Source: Taiwanofungus camphoratus
Taxonomy: Eukaryota > Basidiomycota > Agaricomycetes > Polyporales > Taiwanofungaceae
Length of the DNA stretch: 64,000 nucleotides
Direction of reading: 5' to 3'
Assembly (NCBI GenBank): GCA_003999685.1
Contig: CP021232.1
Span: forward strand, 1,364,001 to 1,428,000
Below, piece by piece: positions 54,858 through 64,000 of this stretch. The position numbers and the translations under genes were made by a program. The notes below the pieces were generated by a model that was given only the letters and a program-made list of their open reading frames with translations, did no database searches and was not told the origin of the DNA. Position 1 is the stretch's first letter; each line of letters begins with the position of its first letter.

Positions 54858-57800
54858 ATGGCTTCTCTTTCTATTCTCTCTGCTCTCTTAATTCTTGTAT
54901 CCCGATTCTGTCTCGCACAGTTCGTCTCACCCAGGCCGCCCTCTGGCAACCGCATAACAGACTTGTCTACCCGAGTCGACATCCCTCATGAAGAGTATCG
55001 ATTTGCGTCAGGCTCTGGGGACAACCAGTTGGACTTGCTGGATATTGTGCTTGTCGCTTCGGTTGATGGAAAACTCCATGCGTTAAATAGGACCTCAGGC
55101 GACTCTATCTGGTCCATGGCGTCGTCCTCTGGCGCATCTCCAGCAACCTTGGGCCCGCTTGTCCGGACACAGCACCCAGACATTGACCCAGACCTGATTG
55201 ATGACGACTCAATCCATCATGAGCTATATGTCGTCGAACCACAGACCGGGGACATCTATGTTATGTCCTCGTCCGACAGTCCGCTCCAGCGGCTGCCGTT
55301 CTCAGTGCCGCAGCTCGTGGATATGTCTCCGTTCAGCTTCCCTGCAGAGGATGATGGACGGGTATTTGTTGGTAAGAAGGAGACGTCACTCCTTTTGGTC
55401 GAGCTGGAATCGGGGCGGGTGAAAGCAACGCTGAATTCTGAATGCCCGTGGGATCCGTTCGAGAGCTTGGGGGAACCTGTAGAGTTCGACCTGGATCTCG
55501 ATGAACTAGACGGTACAAAACCTCCAAAGTTCTCTTCGAACCCGACGGAGGTGTTCATTGGCCGTACTGGTAAGTGATTGTCTTGCACAATGCGTTCAGT
55601 GCATGTATGACCAGAACATAGACTACTACATCTCGATCTATACGCGCCCGGCACGCCCGTCTGCTGTCAGGCCTCCTGTGCAGAATTTGACATTCTCCAC
55701 ATACGGCCCGAATAACCAGGATCACGCCTTGCAGTCGCTGTACAGACATACGGCGGACAATGCATACATCGAGCCGCTACCCAACGGCAAGATCATTTCG
55801 TTCAAGTCAGGTAGCATCGATGTGCCACACTCCGATGTCTCACCTAACACACACCTGCTGTGGGGCCAGGCGTTTCCCAATCCCGTGTATGTAGTCGGTC
55901 ATGCATCCACTTCCTCCTTAGCTGAGTTATTTTACAGTGTCGCGGTCTTCGACGTCTTGGAAGCACCGAACCGTCCACATCCGTTTGTACTGCTGCAGCC
56001 CCGCATGCGCCTGCAAGATATTCTCCCTCGAGCCGACCTCCGCGCAGCTGCAGCACAGAACCGGCTGAATCCCGATACAGCATACGTCGGGCTCATCGAA
56101 GAGTCCGGCTCGCTTTTCGCGCTGAGCCCGGTGAATTTCCCTCTCGTCGTGTTTGGCGACGCGGATGCAGGGCTCGGGCGCACGCTCGACCCGCCCGAGG
56201 GGCTGCTAGAGGAGCTAGACGTGAGTACCGGGCAGGACTTGCCCGGCGACGTCGACGCCGTTACGCGCAGAGCGAAGGCGAGGCGGTTCAGGGAGATGTG
56301 CAGGGAGGGAAGCACCGACCGCCGTTGCTTGACGGGTGTCAGGCGGCTGGGAACTTCGAGCGAGTCGAGATTGAGCAGGCTCCTCGATGGTGTGCCGTCT
56401 GTGCCGCTGCCTTCGAATCAACATTACAATTCTCAGGAATCAGAGGCCAAGGACAATTTCTCCACTATTGCATCTGTGCGCACTGCGAGCGGTGGTCGTG
56501 TGTCCAATATACTGCTTTGGGAGTCTGAACTGGATGGTCTCAGTAATTCTGGGAGACCATTGCACACGCTGTCAGCTTTTGCACTGTCTGCGCTTGTGTT
56601 GCTCGCCGCGTTCATCTGGCTCGCGCTGAACAAGGCCACGAGGAAGCAAAGTTCCAGTTCTAGCCGGGTGGCGTCTGGCAAGGTGGAGAAAGTAGTTCCC
56701 TCGCAAGATGTCTCCACCATAGAGCAGGTGCATGCGAACGAGGCGCTTGCTACTGGATCTGATGTTCATGCGGGTGCGACCGCTGCTGCAAGGTCATCGA
56801 CTGCACCTCCTCCCCGTGCAACTACACCCGGTATTCCTGGCAAGGAGGTTGACCTTACCGCTGACTCTGAAGAGTTCCAAACACCCCCACGTATTTCTGC
56901 GAATCTTACGGATGATGCCGCTGAGGGTGAAGACAGCGATAAGGAGGAGGATGCTCCAGCTACACCGGGCAAGCGGAAGGGATTGCGGAGAAAGCGGGGC
57001 AAGAAAAGGAAAGGTGGTTTAGCTGGTAATGGCGCGGTCGGTGATACTGAACCGGAGAAGAAAGGAGACGATATCGATAAACGGGAAGCGGTTCAAAAGA
57101 ACGGACGCAACGGTGTACCCGAGCCGGAGGGGAGAGGGAACGATACTCCTCAAGTCGGCTCACCGTCTGCTATCGTTCTACCTTCGTCCTCGAAACAAGT
57201 TGCAACCGTACCATCTCTTATTGTCTCCGACACAATCTTAGGTGAGAAGAGCTATACAAGTACCTTTGTCCTACTGGACGCTCATGCTTATCACAGGTTT
57301 CGGCTCCCATGGGACTGTCGTCTACAAAGGATCCTTGCAGGGCCGTGGGGTCGCTGTGAAGCGCCTCCTTCAGGATTTCGTGACGCTCTATTCACGTGAG
57401 GTAAACATACTTCAGGAGTCGGACGATCACCCGAACGTCATCCGGTATTACTACCAAGAAGCGCATGCGAACTTCCTCTACATCGCCCTAGAGTTATGTC
57501 CTGCCTCACTCGCGGACGTCATCGAGCGCCCAGACGACTTCCGTGACATCGCGCTGGTGTTTGACCCCAAGCGTGCATTGCGCCAGATCACAGCCGGTCT
57601 ACGCCACCTGCACGCGCTCAAAATTGTTCATCGCGACATAAAGCCACAGAACATCCTGATTTCGCATGCCAAGAAGGGGGCAGGCGAGAGTGCAGGTCAC
57701 CGCATGCTCATCTCAGACTTCGGGCTATGCAAGAAGTTAGAGGTAGATCAGACGAGCTTCCTACCGACAGGGCATGGAGCGATGGGAACAGTAGGCTGGC

Positions 57801-58692
57801 GTGCACCCGAGATTCTTCGTGGGGAGGTAAAGTTGGATGAGGCGGGCGCAGACGAGTCGCAATCATCGCGAGGCTCGGTAGGCTCTTCGGGTGGCACCCC
57901 CACGGGAAAGCCTACACGGCTAACGAAGTCTGTGGACATTTTCGCATTGGGATGTCTGTATTATTATGTGCTCACGAACGGAGGGCATCCGTTCGGTGAC
58001 CGCTTCGAGCGTGAAGTGAACATCCTGAAGAATGCCAAGTCTTTGGACGGGCTTGAGCGATTCGGAGAAGAAGGATCAGAGGGGGCCGATTTGATTTCGC
58101 GTATGTTGAGTCCGGAGGCATACGACCGGTAAAGCTGTTTGACCATTCAGTTCGAAAACCTCGTACTTACTGATCGGTGTCAGCCCGGACACTAGCACTT
58201 GTTTGCTTCATCCATACTTCTGGGATCCTGGAAAAAGACTCAACTTCCTTCAGGATGCTTCCGATCGCTTCGAGATCATGTGCCGGGATCCTCGCGATCC
58301 CAACCTCATCCTGCTCGAAACGGGTGCATTCAATGTCGTGGGCAATGATTGGCATTTCCGACTCGACAAACTCTTCATTGAGAATCTCGGCAAGTTCAGG
58401 AAGTATGATGGCAAGTCCGTGCAGGATCTTCTTCGTGCTCTTCGGAATAAGGTGTGCTTCGCTCAGAACTCATTGAGATGTTCGTGAGCTTGATGTAACA
58501 ACCATACAGAAACACCACTATCAGGATCTGCCCGATAATGTTAAGCGTCTCCTGGGATCTATGCCTGACGGCTTCTTGTCTTACTTCACTCGCCGTTTCC
58601 CTGGACTCTTCTTGCATGTTCATTCTGTCATTTCTGTATCACCCCTACGCAACGAGTCAATGTTCCAGACATACTTCGAATTAAATGACTGA
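54858..58692 (+). CDS. IRE1: IRE1, ER-stress sensor kinase/endoribonuclease
   Basis: ER membrane sensor of unfolded proteins whose RNase splices the UPR transcription-factor mRNA (HAC1/XBP1 type). Five exons: 54858-55569, 55622-57241, 57297-58128, 58184-58451, 58510-58692 (1204 aa, exact frame). Signal peptide MASLSILSALLILVSRFCLA; lumenal domain from IVLVASVDGKLHALNRTSGD through ELYVVEPQTGDIYVMSSSDS and FVGKKETSLLLVELESGRVK; membrane span LSAFALSALVLLAAFIWLAL (about 553-575). Cytosolic linker with a very basic patch (GKRKGLRRKRGKKRKGG, about 683-700). Kinase: GFGSHGTVVYKGSLQGRGVA, VKRLL, VHRDIKPQNILI, SDFGLCKKL, GTVGWRAPEIL, with a Ser-rich insert before TKSVDIFALGCLYYYVLTNG. RNase: PYFWDPGKRLNFLQDASDRF, ... 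KHHYQDLPDNVKRLLGSMPD, FFTRRFP-like YFTRRFPGLFLHVH. Ends FELND. Confidence 0.96.
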
Positions 58693-59148
58693 TGCATTAT
58701 ATCTACAGGGACTGCTCTCGACATCTCCATGTATTTATTCGTCACACTGCTGTATCTGTATGTAATGCTGTGCTGTCGTAGTTTACCCTATAATTTGAAC
58801 TATCGTTAGATTCACATCAAATCCTGTACAGGGGCTCCTATGTCTGATCATACGGAATGCGGGTTGCCTGCGAAGCCCTGTCAACGCTCGACAAGGAGTT
58901 AGAACTTAGCAGAGGCGGCGATGCGGGTATGGAACTTGCTACAAGGCTGGTGGTGAAGCCCTGTCACCTGCTAAGTCCTTTCAATGATCACCCACCATAT
59001 ACGAGTGTGCCATCAAATCTACGGCGTGGCTATGCTATATGCGGGATTGAATGATAGGCATCTACCAGTGTCCCCGAGTCAGGCAGACAGTAGATAAGGA
59101 GTCCGACCGGACTCGACTGATCTCATTTGCAGCACTACTACAACCAAC
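58693..59148. other. Intergenic IRE1 to glutamine-synthetase-like gene
   Basis: About 460 bases; no gene recognised. Confidence 0.5.
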
Positions 59149-61156
59149 ATGAGCGATATTGCTGGATCTTATGGCGTTGTCTATTCCCCAGGCTCTAATA
59201 CTAAATCGTCCGCCTCCCTGAACGATCTCCAGGTCGAGAAACGCGGAATCAGGTACATCCGCATCCAGTGGGTCGACTTCAGCAACACTGTGCGGTTCCG
59301 TGTTCTGCCCGTGTCCTACTTCAAGAGGCTCTTTTCCTCCTCGCGTCCGGGAGTATGTCTCGCGAACGTAGCCCTTGGCCTCGTCGGTGTCATGGCTGCC
59401 CCTGGTTTCACTGAGACAGGCGAGTATCTCTATGCTCTAGATCTCAGCAGCTTCCGCGTCTGTCCCTACGCACCGGGACACGCAGTTGTCATGGGCTGGT
59501 TCGAAGACAAGTTGCCATCTCCAAGTGGCGGCGTGGCAGTGGAACATTGTCCACGGACGCTTTTGAGGAGAATTGTCGAGTGCGTATCCAATGGTCTTGA
59601 AACAAGTAGCCTCGTCTCGTCGTTTACGCTCCCCTAACCCAATAGTGAAGCTCAGACAAGGGCGGGGCTCACATTCTTGGCCGGTTTCGAATCCGAGTTC
59701 ATACTGCTCAGTGCGACATCGCCCAAACCTATCACCGTCAACAATGGTGATTGGTCCTGCTCTTCCAAATTCCCTTCGGGCGCTGTTGAGACAACGGTAC
59801 TTGAGGAAATTGCAGATAATCTTCTGGCTGCTGGCGTAGAGCTCCAAATGTACCACGCAGAGTCTGCGCCCGGACAGGTGAGAAATCAACTTCGTGAATG
59901 GGCCTTCCGATCATTGCGTGGTGTTCTAGCCCAACACATCGTTGCAGACCATGATCACGTTGCCGGTGTACATTGGTCTATTCCTGTCACAAGAGGGCCT
60001 CTTGTTAGTTGCATAGATCGAGCCGCGCTCTGCTTCGGCTAGTCCGAGCGATCCTCGCAATAGACTATACTTGTCGTAGTAGCTGCAGCCCTTATCTGCT
60101 TGCCATTTGCGGTGCACCAGTATCTTGTCACCACGTCAACGCCCTACCATCCACCATAGATCCTTTATATTATAGTGCATGCCTTCTATCTATACTTTGT
60201 CTTTTATGCAATCCAAATCCGAACATATACACGCGTACTGACCACTCTACTAGTACGAAGTCGTGACGGGGCCCCTTACTCCACTGGAGGCGGCCGACGC
60301 ACTCGTGCACACCCGCGAGACTATCCGCAATGTAGCAAGCAAACACGGACTCCGTGCGACGTTTGCGCCGCGGCTGCACGCTGACAACTGTACGTCCTGT
60401 GTGTCTCAATGCAACCTCCCAGCTGATTTCAACCCATTCAAGGCGGCAACGGCGCGCACATGCACATCTCTGTACACTCTTCCCAGAGCCCTGCCCCGGC
60501 GGGGGCCGGCGCCCTGCCACGCGCCGACGCTGCGCTCGCGCCCGCCTTGTCTCCCACCGAGCGCTCCTTCTTGCAGACGCTCATCACGCACCTCCCCGCG
60601 CTCTCCGCGCTGACGCTCCCCACCGCCGCCTCCTACGCACGCGTCGCCGACGGCATCTGGTCGGGCGGAACATACGCCTGCTGGGGCACCGACAACCGCG
60701 AGGTGCCCGTGCGGCTCTGCGGGCCCCCGGGCGCGCACCACTTTGAGCTGAAGTGCATCGACGCGACGGCGAACCCGTATTTTGTGCTCGCGGGCGTCAT
60801 TTCGGCCGGCCTGAGGGGCGTGCTGGAGTGCGCAGAGCTCAAGGTCGGCGACTGCAGGAAGCCGGCGGCGAGGATGGACGAGGCGGAGCGGAGGGCGGTA
60901 GGGCTGGAGAACCCTGGACGGTTGCCGCGAACCATTCGCGATGCGAGGGGGCTCTTGAGTGCCGACGGTGTGTTGAAGAGTGCGCTGGGCGAGGAGTTCG
61001 TGAGAAAGTACTTGGCAGTGAATGAGGTGCGTTGCGCACCGCAGATGTTGGTGGTGGCGGTGATGTGCTGATGAGTCTGATTTGCAGGTACTGGAAGCCT
61101 TCTTGCAAGCGGAGACGGAGGCAGATACGTTAACCCGCTTGGTAGAATATTACTAG
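59149..61156 (+). CDS. Glutamine-synthetase-like protein (GlnA3/FluG-C clade)
   Basis: Glutamine-synthetase-fold ligase of the group separate from the fungal housekeeping enzyme; members ligate glutamate to amines or are of unknown role. Five exons: 59149-59579, 59646-59877, 60254-60389, 60443-61026, 61088-61156 (483 aa, exact frame). Landmarks: GIRYIRIQWVDFSNTVRFRV, FLAGFESEFILL (metal Glu), YHAESAPGQYEVVTGPLTPL, GLRATFAPRLHADNCGGNGA, HMHISV (catalytic His region), GGTYACWGTDNREVPVRLCG (substrate Arg), HHFELKCIDATANPYFVLAG. Ends TLTRLVEYY. No FluG amidohydrolase half is present. The second intron is 376 nt, far above the local norm. Substrate unknown. Confidence 0.88.
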
Positions 61157-61530
61157 AATATCTGCTGTTCACGCAGGAGGGCCTTCTCAATAGGTGCGAG
61201 TCGTAATGCACACAGATCGGGAACGATGATACTCGATCAGAACGGTAAGTTTTAGGATCAGACCCATATGTGCGTTGTCTGTACGGAACGCTGAAATTAA
61301 CCACTTGCACGAATTGCTGCCGAGTCAGAGAGTGTACTCGATATTGTGAATTGACTCATAAGATAATTGATATGATCAGTCCAAGACTTCCGTGCGTTCG
61401 ACTGTTTCGAAGGGCATTGACACGCAGATGCTCAACCTTCGCTGTTGAGTCAGGTAAATATAACATCCCTAATCGAGCAACTATACACCACAATCATACA
61501 TTTGAACAATTGCTTGTTGGGTCAGTAGCC
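61157..61530. other. Intergenic between convergent GS-like gene and MED7
   Basis: Shared 3' flank of about 370 bases; nothing recognised. Confidence 0.5.
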
Positions 61531-62614
61531 TTAACTGATCTCTTCCGCCCAGCGCAACACGTCATCCATAGAGATGGCACCGAAACCCACTTGCGAGGAT
61601 TCCCGAGACTGCAGTCGTGATGAGACCTTAGCTGAACGAGTCAAGATACTCCACATACCTGAGCTGCATTATTTTCGTTCGCCGAGATGTTTTTCTCGAC
61701 ACCAGTATCAGTCCCAAGGGACATGTCTTGAACGGTCGTGCGCATCTCGGCCAATTTCGCCTCAAGGGCGTCGCATTTCCTGCACAAGGTCAGTCCAAAT
61801 CGATACCGTTCAAGAAAGGTACGTACGAATGAATGGCCTTCGTTTCCTCCCTCCGTAATTCAAGTTGCCGCTGCATCATCAATTCGAGATTCCCTCTCGC
61901 CTGCCAGCACAGGTCAGAAAAGCACTGGCTTCGTAAGCCCAAGTTGGCCTTACTTGGACTGGCCGCAGGTCGTTTGCAGCTGCCATGATGTTCTGCGCGA
62001 GGACGGTGATCCACTCGACCTGTCGCTGCCATTCCGGAGGCGTGGTGAATGAGGCGGTCGGAGGCGGCGCTAGGAGCGCATCAAGAAGGCGAGAATACGT
62101 GACGAGGAGGGAGCGTAGAACACTGCGCAGTGCGGGTCTACGGTCTTGGGTGCGATGGATGTTTCAGTGAATGTTGTTGGTATTAGAAGGGCAGAAGATC
62201 GACGTACCAACACTCGGATCGGCAGGGTACAGCTGGTGTCCACCCAGCTCCGCGAGCGATGGAATTGTCTCCTTGACCTGGGCAATTCAAGGGAAAGGCC
62301 CCGTAAGACATCGGACATGTTTCTGTTTGAGAGTAAGCGGAAGCAACGCGCACAAACCAAGTATCACCGAAGACCGTGTAGTGTCCCTCTTCGAGTATCC
62401 AGTCCACGCGCGGTTTCTCCAGCTGCACAAGAGGCCAGTCCGGGACATCGGTCTGATCTGAGAGAAGTTCATACTGGTTGACGGTAGAGAGGTCTGAGGC
62501 GCCGGCGCGTTCTCGAAGCAAATCAAGGAGTCGGAGGTTGTGGGTCGTGTATTTCGTGTAGTGAGAAGGAGGGGAGGGGAACGGGTTGCGGAGCTCGGCC
62601 TCCTCTTCTTCCAT
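61531..62614 (-). CDS. MED7: Med7, Mediator complex subunit
   Basis: Middle-module subunit of Mediator, partner of Med21 and Med31. Six exons: 62614-62354, 62277-62208, 62144-61954, 61900-61827, 61779-61659, 61608-61531 (264 aa, exact frame). N-terminus LRNPFPSPPSHYTKYTTHNL is the Pro-rich Med31-binding type; then SDQTDVPDWPLVQLEKPRVD, then ETIPSLAELGGHQLYPADPS, then RSVLRSLLVTYSRLLDALLA, the four-helix part PPEWQRQVEWITVLAQNIMA, AAANDLRPVQARGNLELMMQ, and the long coiled coil RQLELRREETKAIHSKCDAL. Ends MDDVLRWAEEIS. Divergent from the BCL7-like gene. Confidence 0.95.
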
Positions 62615-62965
62615 GTTGTCGTGCGGTACGCGAGTATTTGTTGAATCTTCACATTAGTCTCGAGAGTCAATTATTCCCCCTGCTTGTCCAGATGCCTATA
62701 TGAAAAAATATTTACAGATCGGAGCTTCATGAACGCTTGGGTAATTTGCGTTCCATGTGCTGTGTCACCAACCTTTTACAGGGTAGAATACCAGCTGAAC
62801 GTTCGCTGTCCAACCGCGGACTGGTCTAGGAGAGGATACCTGCAAACCGAAGCCACCGGCTGCGATGGTTAGCCATCAACGCGGCGCCACCGTCCAGCGC
62901 CTTCGAGCTGCGTTTACGCCTGATAGTTGCTCAAGCCTTTGCTGGTGGTCTGAACTATCACAGCC
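62615..62965. other. Divergent promoter region of MED7 and BCL7-like gene
   Basis: About 350 bases between the starts; no other feature recognised. Confidence 0.5.
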
Positions 62966-63677
62966 ATGTCGACTAGGCGTAGAGTTGGCTTCAACACATC
63001 AAGCTCGGAGGCACTACGCAGACAGCTGATGCAACCCGTGCCATGTTGGGAAAAAGTGTGGTCAGTCCCCGAGAACGCTGCATCCGGCTCGACTCTCAAG
63101 GTATACAAATGGGTAAAGACAGACAAGCGACAGGTCAGTCTACGGTCCTCATGTGCTACTCCAGATTGCTAACGCGCGCCCATTGCAGCAATTTAGTGAC
63201 GACGAGGGCGAGACCGACCAACCGCTCGCGCCTCTCCCAGAGCCCGAGGAGGTCGAGGTAGTCGAGGGAGACGAGGATATGGACCAGGACGAAGCCGCCA
63301 CGTCCGTCGCGCCGGAAACAACGCCCATCTCGCGCGAGGTCTCCGAGCCTGTCGCATTCGAAGACAAGGAGGGTGAATCCAAGCAGGCCTCGCCCAAACC
63401 ACATCCGCTCTCGATATCCTTCCAGCCGCCCACACCCACGCCAGGTCCAGAGGATACCCTGGACGACTCCCTGAAGCTCCCTGGTGCAGAACTGGACGCG
63501 GCGGTGGGAGACGGCCTCGGAGGCGGGCTGTCGCTGGACATGTCGGATATGGGCCCCGATGGAGAGCCTTTTGAGGGTGCGCAGGATTTGTCGCAGTTAC
63601 AGCCGGACGACTCGCTGTTGGGCGGGGCTCTCATGGATGACTCGTTGGAAGATCCATTTGCAGTACCTTCTGCGTAA
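62966..63677 (+). CDS. Small acidic protein with BCL7-like N-terminus
   Basis: Two exons, 62966-63133 and 63189-63677 (218 aa, exact frame). N-terminus MSTRRRVGFNTSSSEALRRQ, then PCWEKVWSVPENAASGSTLK, then VYKWVKTDKRQQFSDDE. The spacing of W-E-K-x-W ... L-x-(I/V)-Y-K-W-V recalls the conserved N-terminal box of metazoan BCL7 proteins ([20 protein letters not shown]), which are SWI/SNF subunits. The rest is acidic and Pro-rich (EPEEVEVVEGDEDMDQDEAA), with SDMGPDGEPFEGAQDLSQLQ and ends LEDPFAVPSA. The frame and splice are secure; the BCL7 link is my inference from a short match. Confidence 0.7.
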
Positions 63678-64000
63678 CGCGTGAGACTGCGGTTTGCTCA
63701 TATGGATTGGGTCGCCCTTCCGTTTACTACTCGCGGACCCTGCAACTGGATGTCTGTTTCTCAGTAACCTCGCCTTCCCAACCTGCAGAATACGGTATAT
63801 GCTTGGACGTATCGAGCTCATTCGCTGAATCCTGCATCATCCGATCACTCAATACGACACGTAGATACCGTAACTGTCCTTGCGGACATCACTACATTGA
63901 GGGTAATGGAAGAGCTGTCGCACAGTGCAACTGTATATTAGCTCCTGGTATGTAGCTCTATATCAAGTGTGTTCTAGGCCTGTTATTGGTCCGGCACTGA
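63678..64000. other. Right-edge region without a recognised gene
   Basis: About 320 bases; an 82-codon frame here has no recognisable feature. A neighbouring gene may start beyond the edge. Confidence 0.4.

Overview
This is a gene-dense nuclear segment of a filamentous basidiomycete, most likely an agaricomycete. The evidence is direct: nearly every gene is split by 45-65 nt introns (donors mostly GTGCGT, GTGAGT or GTAAGT), genes lie a few hundred bases apart on both strands, and the encoded proteins are fungal (Rcf1, Isd11, Urm1, Med7, Jip5, Set1 with its RRM, IRE1, His6, cytosolic SerRS). I spliced the exons by hand by following frame and protein-family continuity. For most genes the summed exon length is an exact multiple of three and ends at a stop.

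Layout. 0-5 kb: the end of an APH-fold kinase gene, then an FMN-dependent 2-hydroxy-acid oxidase gene with unusually large, low-complexity introns. 5-9 kb: a small secreted protein built of five repeats separated by Arg-Arg (a Kex2-type peptide precursor), then an exopolyphosphatase (DHH family). 9-16 kb: a Ser/Thr kinase (minus), ISD11, RCF1 and URM1 (minus). 16-19.3 kb: a secreted S41 peptidase in many short exons. 19.3-24.2 kb: a gene-poor stretch with one small membrane-protein gene. 24.2-26.4 kb: a multi-pass membrane protein. 27-34.5 kb: a doubtful orphan, a DUF1308 (C7orf25-like) protein, a two-TM protein and an acidic, probably nuclear, protein. 34.9-43.4 kb: SerRS, the H3K4 methyltransferase SET1 (minus) and HIS6. 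44-54.4 kb: a single-pass PY-motif membrane protein, an ALDH7-type aldehyde dehydrogenase, a peroxisomal-type acyl-CoA ligase and Jip5/WDR55 (minus). 54.9-63.7 kb: IRE1, a glutamine-synthetase-like protein, Med7 (minus) and a BCL7-like acidic protein.

Most genes are housekeeping and unrelated to their neighbours, arranged as divergent pairs (kinase/ISD11, URM1/S41, acidic protein/SerRS, SET1/HIS6, Jip5/IRE1, Med7/BCL7-like) or convergent pairs. The part most likely to hold undescribed biology is the Kex2-type repeat protein at 5487-6386. It is predicted to release five related peptides of about 35-38 residues, each with a CWG(T/A)GC hexapeptide. It has a clear TATA box and a perfect upstream palindrome. 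A secreted-type S41 peptidase lies about 10 kb away, but the housekeeping genes between them argue against a tight cluster. I saw no convincing transposon, virus-like element, tRNA, rRNA or CRISPR array.
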